This document shows, one piece after another, positions 54,623 through 62,369 of a stretch of DNA of 64,000 bases. The translations under genes were made by a program, and so were the position numbers. The notes under the pieces are model-generated. The model saw nothing but the letters and a program-made list of their open reading frames with translations, was not told where the DNA came from and did not search any database. Position 1 is the stretch's first letter. Every line of letters begins with the position of its first letter. The stretch is from Roseiarcus sp963717215 (GTDB lineage: Bacteria; Pseudomonadota; Alphaproteobacteria; Rhizobiales; Beijerinckiaceae). Location of the stretch: NCBI GenBank assembly GCA_963717215.1, contig CAVQVS010000001.1, positions 62,001-126,000 of the forward strand. The letters run 5' to 3'.

Positions 54623-56049
54623 CCCAGCACGCGAGGACAGCCAAAGCTTTGAGCACGCAACCCTTTCGTATGTCGGCGGTGGAGATGCTGCGCCTCTATC
54701 GGACGCGCGAACTGTCGCCTGTCGAAGCGATGAAGTCGGTGATCGAGCGCGTCGAAGCCTTCGAACCGCATATCCACGCGACCTATCTTTATGCTCCGGA
54801 GCGGGCGCTCAAGGAAGCGCGCGCCTCCGAAGCGCGCTGGGTGAGGCGCGAGCCGATCGGTCCGCTCGACGGCGTGCCGGCTTCGGTCAAGGACAATATC
54901 GCGACCAAGGGAGAGCCGAAGCCGGTTGGCACCGCGGCGGAAGACACGACGCCGCAGAAGGAGGACGCGCCGCCGGCCCAGCGCCTGCGCGAGGCAGGCG
55001 CGATCATCTTCACCAAGACGACGATGCCCGATTACGGCATGCTCACGTCAGGCCTTTCAAGCTTTCATCCGCTCGCACGCAATCCGTGGAATCTCGACCG
55101 AAACCCGGGCGGATCGTCGGCGGGCGCGGGCGCCGCGGCGGCGGCGCTTTACGGGCCGCTGCACCTCGGCACCGATATCGGAGGGTCGGTGCGGCTGCCA
55201 GCCGGCTTTTGCGGAATCTTCGCGCTCAAGCCGAGCGGCGGGCGGGTCCCGATCGATCCGCCCTATGTCGGCCGCGTCGCCGGCCCGATGACCCGCGACG
55301 TCGACGATTCCGCGTTGATGATGGCGACCTTGTCGCTGCCTGATGTCCGCGACTATGCGAGCCTCAAATATGAGCAGCTTGATTGGGTCATCGAGCCTGC
55401 GGCGCTCAGGGGCCTTCGCGTCGGCCTGCTGTTGGAGGCGGGTTGCGGCGCGCCCCCGACGCCGGAAGTGAAGGCCGCCGTCGAACGCGCCGCGAAGGAT
55501 TTCGAGGCGGCGGGCGCGCATGTCGAGCTCCTCAAGCCATTCCTGACACAGGACATGCTCGACGGGCTCGACAGGTTCTGGCGCGCGCGGGCGCTCAGCG
55601 ACATCGGCGCCTTGCCGGCCGAACGGCGCGCTCGGGTGCTGCCGTTCATCCGCGATTGGGCGGAATCCGCGGCGGGGTTTTCCGGCGTCGAGGTTTTCCG
55701 GGGCTTCGACCGGGTGCCGGAGATGCGCAAGGCGGCGGTCGCGGCGACGCAGCCGTTCGACTGCGTTCTGTCGCCAACCGCGCCGATGACCGCCTTTCCA
55801 GCCGAATGGCCCTCACCGAGCCGAGACCCGCTGCATCCGTTTCCGCACATCGGTTTCACTGTCGCCTTCAATATGTCCGAGCAGCCCGCGGCGTCGGTCA
55901 ATTGCGGCTACGATTCCGAGGGACTGCCGATCGGGCTGCAGATCATCGGTCGCCGGTTCGACGACCTTGGCGTCCTATCGATCGCGCGCGCCTTCGAGGC
56001 CATTCGGGCGTACGAGCAGAGGCCGTGGCCGGAGCCGCCGACGACCTGA
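54619..56049 (+). CDS. Amidase signature family protein
   Basis: 476 aa; start ATG 54619 overlaps the preceding stop (ATGA). It hydrolyses a C-N amide bond with a Ser-cisSer-Lys triad. The Lys is in PASVKDNIATKG, the middle Ser in NPGGSSAGAGAAAAALYG, and the nucleophile Ser in GTDIGGSVRLPAGFCG. The order and spacing are normal. Cytoplasmic; no signal peptide. Coupling to an SBP gene suggests it acts on an imported amide or peptide, but the substrate is unknown. Confidence 0.94.
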   Translation: MTQHARTAKALSTQPFRMSAVEMLRLYRTRELSPVEAMKSVIERVEAFEPHIHATYLYAPERALKEARASEARWVRREPIGPLDGVPASVKDNIATKGEPKPVGTAAEDTTPQKEDAPPAQRLREAGAIIFTKTTMPDYGMLTSGLSSFHPLARNPWNLDRNPGGSSAGAGAAAAALYGPLHLGTDIGGSVRLPAGFCGIFALKPSGGRVPIDPPYVGRVAGPMTRDVDDSALMMATLSLPDVRDYASLKYEQLDWVIEPAALRGLRVGLLLEAGCGAPPTPEVKAAVERAAKDFEAAGAHVELLKPFLTQDMLDGLDRFWRARALSDIGALPAERRARVLPFIRDWAESAAGFSGVEVFRGFDRVPEMRKAAVAATQPFDCVLSPTAPMTAFPAEWPSPSRDPLHPFPHIGFTVAFNMSEQPAASVNCGYDSEGLPIGLQIIGRRFDDLGVLSIARAFEAIRAYEQRPWPEPPTT

Positions 56050-56165
56050 TCAGGTCGCGATTCGAGCTCGCGCTTTGGCGTCATTGTCGGGGTGCAGGAA
56101 AGCGCGTAGAAGCTGCCGCGCCTCAAGCTGATATTGCGTTTGTTCGTTTCAATGGGAGGATTGGG

Positions 56166-56507
56166 ATGAAGAAGTTCATGGTCTTGTACATGGCCAATGC
56201 CGCGGACTTTGAGAGGATGATGAAAGAATCCACGCCCGAACAGCAGAAGAAGGGCATGGAGGGGTGGATGAAATGGATGGGCGATCATAAGGCGTCGCTC
56301 GTCGATGGCGGGGCGCCCCTGGGGAAGACCAAGCGGGTTGACGCCAAAGGCGCGTCCGATACCAAGAACGGGATCGGGGGCTATTCGATCGTGCAAGCCG
56401 AAAATGCAGACGCCGCGACAAAGCTGTTCGGCAAGGATCATCCGCATCTCCAGATCCCCGGCGCCTGGGTTGAAGTCACCGAAATCATGCATATTCCCGG
56501 AATGTGA
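56166..56507 (+). CDS. YCII/DGPF-like small protein
   Basis: 113-aa protein of the YCII-related (dimeric alpha+beta barrel, ferredoxin-like) superfamily. Blocks: KKFMVLYMANAADFERMM, PEQQKKGMEGWMKWMGDHK, LVDGGAPLGKTKRVDA, and GYSIVQAENADAATKLF. The start at 56166 has GGGAGG nearby. Members include small enzymes of unknown reaction. It is transcribed in the same direction as the amidase and the transglycosylase. Confidence 0.85.
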   Translation: MKKFMVLYMANAADFERMMKESTPEQQKKGMEGWMKWMGDHKASLVDGGAPLGKTKRVDAKGASDTKNGIGGYSIVQAENADAATKLFGKDHPHLQIPGAWVEVTEIMHIPGM

Positions 56508-56565
56508 GGGTGGCGATTCGCATTGCGCGCCTTCGCGATCGGGCGCGCGTGATTTGGGGGATAAG

Positions 56566-57375
56566 TTGAGAGCTCTGGTGTTCGTCGCAGTTGCGGCCAT
56601 TCTCGCCTCTGCGCCTGTTCGCGCCGAGGATTGCGGCCGAAATGGCGAGGGCTTCGGCGCCTGGCTCGCCTCGTTCAAGCAAGTCGCGGTGATGAACGGC
56701 CTGTCGCGCCGAGCCGTCGACGCGGCGCTCGACGGCGTTGCTTATGATCCGACGGTCAAGCGGCACGACGGCGGCGCCGCCATGTTCGGGCACAATTTCG
56801 CCAGCTTCGCCGCGGCTCACGTCTCGCCGGGAATGGTCGCGAGGGGCAGGGCGGAACTCAAGAGATATGCCGGGCCGCTCGCCCAGATCGAGCAGCGCTT
56901 CGGGGTGCCGGCGCCTGTCCTCGTGGCGATCTGGGGCCAGGAGACGGGCTTTGGCGGCGACATCGGCTCGTTTCCCACCTATAGCGCCCTTGCGACTCTG
57001 GCCTGGGACTGCCGGCGCCCGCAACGCTTCCGGGCCGAGCTGATCGACGCGATCACCCTCGTCGATCGGGGCATTGTCACCCAGCCGCACGCTTTGCGGG
57101 GGGCCTGGGCCGGCGAGGTTGGCCAGACACAGCTCATGCCTTCGGCCTATCTCATGTATGCAACCACGCCTGACGGATCGGGGACGCCGGACCTCATCCA
57201 CAATTCCGCCGACGCGCTCGCGTCGACCGCGGCTTTCCTCAAAGGACACGGCTGGCAATCGGGCGCTGGCTGGAACGAAGGCGAACCCAACTTCGCTGTC
57301 ATCCTGCAATGGAACTCGGCGGAGATTTACGCAAAGACAGTCGCGCTGTTCGCCGACCGGCTCGCAGGGAAGTAA
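56566..57375 (+). CDS. Lytic murein transglycosylase, MltB/SLT type
   Basis: 269 aa. It cleaves peptidoglycan to 1,6-anhydromuropeptides. A signal peptide (about 1-20, ending PVRA) and the start at a TTG (56566) with GGGGG upstream. The catalytic Glu is in VAIWGQETGFGGDIGSFPT, and the domain continues with ATLAWDCRRPQRFRAELIDA, AGEVGQTQLMPSAYLMYA and the C-terminal NFAVILQWNSAEIYAK. No C-terminal peptidoglycan-binding domain is present. Not lipidated: the Cys residues are not in a lipobox. Confidence 0.92.
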   Translation: MRALVFVAVAAILASAPVRAEDCGRNGEGFGAWLASFKQVAVMNGLSRRAVDAALDGVAYDPTVKRHDGGAAMFGHNFASFAAAHVSPGMVARGRAELKRYAGPLAQIEQRFGVPAPVLVAIWGQETGFGGDIGSFPTYSALATLAWDCRRPQRFRAELIDAITLVDRGIVTQPHALRGAWAGEVGQTQLMPSAYLMYATTPDGSGTPDLIHNSADALASTAAFLKGHGWQSGAGWNEGEPNFAVILQWNSAEIYAKTVALFADRLAGK

Positions 57376-57514
57376 CAGGGCTGTTTGGCTGGACCGCGCC
57401 GGCATGATCGCGCGGGGATCGTCATTGCGACGAGCGCAGGGGCGATGGGTTCGGCGCAAATGCAAATTGCGCTAGCCCCCAAATCCTTAACCGTTGCCGA
57501 TTAGATTATCGCGC

Positions 57515-59581
57515 GTGACCGCCGTCGTCCCGCGTTCCTTCTCCCCGCCGCGTCGGTCCGCCAAGCGAAGTGTCGCAGCGCTCGCGGGCCTGTCGCTCAT
57601 GGCGTCGATCGCCTTTCTTTTTTATTGCGCTGCGCCTGGCGCGCCCGTGATCATCCTGACCGGACTTACCGGCTTCACAGGCCTTGCAGCGCTTGCGTTA
57701 GCCTTCACGCTCAAGGATGGCGCACTAGTCCGGTTCACGAGCGCCGTCGCCGGCGCCACGGGCCTTGTCGTTCTCTGTGCGCTTGTCGGTCCCGATGCGA
57801 GGCTGAGCCTCGCCAGTTTCGCTTCCGCTGCGTTCGGTATCGGGCTCGTCGGGTGGCTCGCCCGCACCGCGCGCGTGCGCCCCAGGGCTTCATGGCCACT
57901 GGCGGCGCTGTTCGCCGTCACGCTCGCGCTCCTGTCCGCCTACGCGGTCTATCTGGTGCTCGTCTCGCGCGATCTCATGATCGCCGACTTCATGACCTAT
58001 CGCGGCGTTGCGATGATGGTCGCGCGATTGGCCGACGCGGGAAACTGGCCGCTGCTGCTCAGCGCGGCCCTTCAGTCGATCACGCTCGACTATTCCTGGG
58101 CGCCAGGATTGGTTCCGGGTCTGCTCCTGGCGGCGAGCGAGCCGACCTCGCGCGCGATTTACACCTTTGCGCTGCTCGCCCTATACGCCGCTCCGGCCGC
58201 TTTGGCGCTCGCCATCCTGGCGCGCGATTGCGCCCGGAGCGCCGGCCTGCCGCGGGGCGCGCCGCCGACGATGGTTCTCCCGCTTGGCGCCGCCGCCATC
58301 TTTGTCGCTTACCCCGCGGCAATGGCGGTCACCGCGCGCGGCATGCCCGACGTCGGCGGTCTCGTTCTGGTTGTCCACGCGTTCAAGCTCGCCGAACGCC
58401 TCGCCCGGCTGCTCGCCTTGCGACAAGGCCTCGGCGCGCGTGTCGAGCCCATGATTCGCCGCGTCGCCATCGCGCTTGCGCTGACCTTCTACGCGATGTT
58501 TGTTTTCCGACGCTGGTACGCCTTCGCCGCCGCCGGGATCGTCGTCATGCTGGCGCTCGAAATTGGATCCATCGCGCTGAAGAGAGGCGCGCACTTTCGC
58601 TGGAAGGACGCTGTCACGGCGGTCGCGCTTGGCGCCCTGACCCTGCTCGCGCTTTTAAGCCCCGTCCTTGTCGATTGGGCGCCGAATCTGAGCGCGCATG
58701 ACTACGCTCAGACTTACGCTGGCTATCGCAAGCCTCCGGACGTCTTCCTGCACGAGCTTGGCGACTGGGTCGGGTTGATCCCTGCGCTCGCCGCGCTCGC
58801 GTGCGCGGCGTTCCTTTTGGCGCGCTCGCCCGACAAGCGCCTGCTGCGACTGACCGTTGGCGGCGCTGCGGTCGCGGGCGCGCTGTTCCTGCGCATCGCG
58901 ACCCCCTACATCCACCATCTTGATCTCATCGCGCCGGCGATTGTCGCGCCGATCGCCGCGTCGATGATGCTCATCTTCGCGCGGGCGCCGCGCATGGCGC
59001 TTCTTGGCGTCGCCGCGCTCGGCGCGCTCACGCTCTCGCCGCTGGCGGCGGCGCTCAATCCGCTGGGGCTCACGCCGATCGCCGGATTGCCGCGAGCCCC
59101 GCGGGCCGACCTCGACGAACTTAGGCGCCTCAGGGATTGGGTGGATGCGCGCGCGCGCCCCGACGCCAAGGTCTGCGGCCTCGGTTCGAGCTACACGTTC
59201 AGCGGCCAGCTGATCAACGAACTGTGGCAGCTCCGCCCGGAGCGCGGTCCGAGCGCAAGCAAGCTCAGCGTCACGATGCCTGACGTCGATACAGTCGACG
59301 GGCCCCCGGGCGCGGGCCTGGAGGATTGCGCCGTCATGATCGTCGGCGATCCGGTCCAGACCCATCTTGATCCGAACTACCAGCAGACAGTTATCGTGCC
59401 GTCGCGCGAAATGCTGATGGGGAAGGGCGTCGGCGCAAAGTTCCGACGAACCGGCGAAGTGTTCCATCTGGAGAACGACGTGAGCGCGGTCGTGTTCGAG
59501 CGCGTGGCGCCTCTGGACGACGCGGACATTGCCGCGCTGCAGGCGCGGTGGCGAGCGGCGCGCGCGGCGCTCGGCTTCTGA
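57515..59581 (+). CDS. Polytopic membrane protein, GT-C-like with periplasmic C-terminal domain
   Basis: About 688 aa. Roughly a dozen membrane helices span residues 25-520, and a soluble C-terminal part of about 150 residues follows (DELRRLRDWVDARARPDAKVC; VIVPSREMLMGKG). The first loop DLMIADFMTYRGVAMMVARL has acidic residues in the place where GT-C glycosyltransferases keep their catalytic Asp. This suits a polyprenyl-phosphate-sugar transferase, but no family was firmly recognised. Start: GTG 57515 or TTG 57494; neither has a good ribosome-binding site. The neighbours are a methyltransferase and an EamA-like transporter. Confidence 0.65.
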   Translation: MTAVVPRSFSPPRRSAKRSVAALAGLSLMASIAFLFYCAAPGAPVIILTGLTGFTGLAALALAFTLKDGALVRFTSAVAGATGLVVLCALVGPDARLSLASFASAAFGIGLVGWLARTARVRPRASWPLAALFAVTLALLSAYAVYLVLVSRDLMIADFMTYRGVAMMVARLADAGNWPLLLSAALQSITLDYSWAPGLVPGLLLAASEPTSRAIYTFALLALYAAPAALALAILARDCARSAGLPRGAPPTMVLPLGAAAIFVAYPAAMAVTARGMPDVGGLVLVVHAFKLAERLARLLALRQGLGARVEPMIRRVAIALALTFYAMFVFRRWYAFAAAGIVVMLALEIGSIALKRGAHFRWKDAVTAVALGALTLLALLSPVLVDWAPNLSAHDYAQTYAGYRKPPDVFLHELGDWVGLIPALAALACAAFLLARSPDKRLLRLTVGGAAVAGALFLRIATPYIHHLDLIAPAIVAPIAASMMLIFARAPRMALLGVAALGALTLSPLAAALNPLGLTPIAGLPRAPRADLDELRRLRDWVDARARPDAKVCGLGSSYTFSGQLINELWQLRPERGPSASKLSVTMPDVDTVDGPPGAGLEDCAVMIVGDPVQTHLDPNYQQTVIVPSREMLMGKGVGAKFRRTGEVFHLENDVSAVVFERVAPLDDADIAALQARWRAARAALGF

Positions 59582-59612
59582 CACAAGAGAAAACGCAAAC
59601 GGAGCCGATCGG

Positions 59613-60368
59613 ATGTCGATCTATGATTCCGCATTTTTCGAATACATCAACCAAGGCTCAACCAATTCCGCTGCGACCATCATCCCTTTGGTCAAATCAT
59701 ATTTCAACGTCCGTAGCGTGATCGATTTTGGGTGTGGTCAAGGGGCCTGGCTTCGCGAGTGGAGAAGGTCCGGCGCTCAGGAAGTGCTTGGGCTCGATGG
59801 GGACTACGTGAACAAAGACGCTCTGCTGATCGACAGGAACGAGTTGCTCGTGGCGGATCTGGCCGATCCAGTTGATGTGGGGAAAAGATTCGACCTGGTT
59901 GAGAGCCTCGAGGTCGCCGAACACCTGCCGGAATCAGCAGCAAGCGCCTTCATTGAAAGTCTGGTCAGGCACGGCGACGTCGTCCTGTTTTCCGCCGCCG
60001 CCGTCGGCCAGGGCGGACACGATCATGTCAATGAGCAGCCCTACGAATACTGGCGAGACAAATTTCTCGCGCACGATTATGTTCTGATCGATTATCTGCG
60101 TGCGGCCGTAAAAAACAACCGAGCCGTCGACCCCTGGTACCGTTACAATACCCTCGTCTTCGTCAAGCGAGACATGATCGGCGCTCTGCCGGAAGACCTC
60201 CTGCGGCATCGCGTCGCCAACGCCGAACCCGTGGTCGATGTCTCGCCGTATTCCTATCAGCTGCGAAAACGGATCATCAGCAGATTGCCCCCATGGGCGT
60301 GTTCCATTCTCGCGCAATCGAAAAAGCGCTCCATTCTCCTGGCGCGCCGCCTGAAGGGCGGCAAATGA
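59613..60368 (+). CDS. SAM-dependent methyltransferase (Methyltransf_23-like)
   Basis: 251 aa. Motif I is VIDFGCGQGAWLREWRRSG, followed by EVLGLDGDYVNKDALLI and ADLADPVDVGKRFDLVESLEVAEHLPE-type acidic blocks. The post-motif region is VRHGDVVLFSAAAVGQGG. The C-terminal 60 residues are basic and end in LLARRLKGGK. The composition is less GC-biased in parts (FEYINQGSTNSAATI). It starts with ATG 59613 and overlaps the EamA-like gene (ATGA), a hallmark of coupled genes. Probably methylates a surface sugar or lipid-linked intermediate. Confidence 0.82.
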   Translation: MSIYDSAFFEYINQGSTNSAATIIPLVKSYFNVRSVIDFGCGQGAWLREWRRSGAQEVLGLDGDYVNKDALLIDRNELLVADLADPVDVGKRFDLVESLEVAEHLPESAASAFIESLVRHGDVVLFSAAAVGQGGHDHVNEQPYEYWRDKFLAHDYVLIDYLRAAVKNNRAVDPWYRYNTLVFVKRDMIGALPEDLLRHRVANAEPVVDVSPYSYQLRKRIISRLPPWACSILAQSKKRSILLARRLKGGK

Positions 60369-60700
60369 ACAGATCGATAATCGTTCTCCTTCTCGGCGCG
60401 TCGTTCGCCGCCGCTATCGGGCAAATCCTGTTCCGTCTCGGCGCGCGCGACAGGGTCGGCCTTCTGGCCTTCGTCAATCCCTATATCGCTCTTGGGATGG
60501 TGTTTTACGCCCTCGGCATGGCCGCGTGGATATACGCGCTCTCGCGGGAGCAGATGGTCGCCGTCTATGCTTTCACCGCCTTGACTTTCGTCCTTGTGTA
60601 TCTTGGCGGCGTGTTCCTTCTTGGCGAGCACATCAATACGACCAGATCGATGGGCGTCGCCTTGGTCATCGCGGGTTTATACTTTCTGACCAGCAATTGA
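60365..60700 (+). CDS. Small EamA/SMR-type membrane transporter (ArnE/EmrE-like)
   Basis: 111 aa, four predicted membrane helices (SIIVLLLGASFAAAIGQILF; YIALGMVFYALGMAAWIYAL; VAVYAFTALTFVLVYLGGVF; MGVALVIAGLYFL). LRYExK-type small EamA proteins of this size flip lipid-linked sugars across the membrane (ArnE-like) or export drugs (EmrE-like); the Glu of EmrE is not at the typical N-terminal position. The start overlaps the methyltransferase stop. It is convergent with ackA, 23 bp apart. Confidence 0.8.
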   Translation: MNRSIIVLLLGASFAAAIGQILFRLGARDRVGLLAFVNPYIALGMVFYALGMAAWIYALSREQMVAVYAFTALTFVLVYLGGVFLLGEHINTTRSMGVALVIAGLYFLTSN

Positions 60701-60723
60701 GCTCTGCAGCGTTGCGCGAACCG

Positions 60724-61926
60724 CTATTGAGGCTTCCGGACGCCCGCCGTGCTCGCCGTATGCTCTGCGATCATGAGTTCCTCGTTGGTCGGGATCACGA
60801 AGACGATCGTCGGCGAGGTCTTGGCGCTGATGATCTGAGCATTGGCGCGGTTCGCCTCGGCGTCGAGATGGACGCCCATCCATTCCATATCCTTGAGCGC
60901 CGCTTCGCGCACTTTCCACGAGTGTTCGCCGATGCCGGCTGTGAACACGATCGCCTCGGCGCCGTTGACTGACGCCGCCAGGCTCGCAAGTTCGCGCCGG
61001 ATGCGGGCGACGAAATAAGCGATGGCGTCGCGCGCGGCCGGGCTGTCGGAGGCCTCGAGTTCGCGCATATCCTGCGACAGGCCCGACATGCCCTTGAGCC
61101 CCGAATTCTTCCACAGGAGATCGGATATCGCGTCGGCGCTCATCTTCTTCTCGGTCATGAGATAAAGCACGACGCCCGGATCGATCTGCCCGCAGCGGGT
61201 GCCCATGGACAGGCCGTCGAGCGCGGTGAACCCCATGGTCGTCGCGACCGCGCGCCCGTCATGGACCGCGCACATCGAGGCGCCGTTGCCGAGATGGGCG
61301 ATGATCACGTCCTCGCGCGCGATCTGCGGCGCGATCGTGCGCAGCTTTCTGGTGATGAACTCGTAGGAAAGGCCGTGAAAGCCATAGCGACGCACGCCCT
61401 CGTCGTAATAGGAGCGCGGCAGCGCGTATGTGTCGTTAATGAAGGGATGGGTGCGATGGAAGGCGGTGTCGAAACACGCGACTTGCGGTGTCGACGGGAA
61501 AGCCTTCATCGCCGCTTCGACGCCGGCGACATTGTGCGGCTGATGGAGCGGCGCGAGCGGAATGAGCGCCTTCAGCTTCGTGAGCGTTGCGCCGTCGATC
61601 AGGACCGGCTCGGCATAATCCGGCCCTCCGTGCACGATGCGATGGCCGACCGCTACAATCGAAAACTCGTAGCCCGACTTCTTGAGCCAGTCGAGAATGG
61701 AGCCCATCGCCGCCGCGTGATCGACGCGGGCGTGCGATTGGTCGAAATTGAGCTCGGCCGTCTCGCCTGATGCGCTCTTGACCGAGCCTTCCGCGCTCGC
61801 ACCGATGCCCTCGATCTGCCCCGAGGCGAGCAGGCTCGGCTCGCCTCCGTTGGCGAGGCGAAAGGCTGCAAACTTGAGCGACGACGAACCCGCGTTGAGA
61901 GTGAGGATCACCGAATCCAAGGGCAT
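60724..61926 (-). CDS. ackA: Acetate kinase
   Basis: Interconverts acetyl phosphate + ADP and acetate + ATP. 400 aa, full length. Motifs are VILTLNAGSSSLKFA (N-terminal phosphate site), GHRIVHGGPDYAEP, VACFDTAFHRTHP, HLGNGASMCAVHDGRAV, DGLSMGTRCGQIDPGV and VFTAGIGEHSWKVREAAL. The start at 61926 (MPLDSVILTLNAG) is the first Met before the conserved block. No phosphotransacetylase or phosphoketolase gene is adjacent within the window, so the acetyl-phosphate source is not shown. Confidence 0.97.
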   Translation of the reverse strand: MPLDSVILTLNAGSSSLKFAAFRLANGGEPSLLASGQIEGIGASAEGSVKSASGETAELNFDQSHARVDHAAAMGSILDWLKKSGYEFSIVAVGHRIVHGGPDYAEPVLIDGATLTKLKALIPLAPLHQPHNVAGVEAAMKAFPSTPQVACFDTAFHRTHPFINDTYALPRSYYDEGVRRYGFHGLSYEFITRKLRTIAPQIAREDVIIAHLGNGASMCAVHDGRAVATTMGFTALDGLSMGTRCGQIDPGVVLYLMTEKKMSADAISDLLWKNSGLKGMSGLSQDMRELEASDSPAARDAIAYFVARIRRELASLAASVNGAEAIVFTAGIGEHSWKVREAALKDMEWMGVHLDAEANRANAQIISAKTSPTIVFVIPTNEELMIAEHTASTAGVRKPQ

Positions 61927-62369
61927 CACTCCGCCGCCTTGGCGACGTTCCACGCGTGGCCGTCCGGCGCCAGTTTTCTTACAGCTGCATCCGCGCGGAG
62001 GGGACGAGCCAGGCGCAATCGTGATCGTCCCGGCTCGTCAACCTGACCGACGATTTGTCCCCAAGCGCCAGTCCCACCGCTTCCGCCCGCGCGACGAAGG
62101 CGCCCACCCATACCACATTGCAGCCGTCGACGGCCAGCAAGGCAAAGCTTCGCCAGCACTTCGATTGCACGAAGCGCACGATTAGTTGATCGCGGTGACA
62201 GCTGGATGAACCACGGCTAAGGCCAAGCGCGGCTTGATCGTCGGGGCGATTCGTTGCTCCGCGCGCTCCTGATCGGCCCGGCCGCGCCGACTTGATTCCG
62301 CCCCGACTATGCTGTCTTAAGCTGCGGCCCTCGGGACATGAATCTCCGACCGAGCCGCCGGGGCCATCG
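61927..62369. other. Gap between ackA and the decarboxylase, with a coding-like minus-strand frame
   Basis: 443 bp between divergent genes. On the minus strand, a frame from a GTG at about 62182 to a TAA at 61979 has high-GC third positions and gives residues such as CWRSFALLAVDGCNVVWVGA. It has no good start and no recognised family. It may be the 3' relic of a gene or chance. Confidence 0.3.

Noticed and set aside
57410..57470. REP element after the transglycosylase
   Set aside because: The CGTCATTGCGACGAGCGCAGG core resembles the family, but the second arm does not pair well; too degenerate to list.
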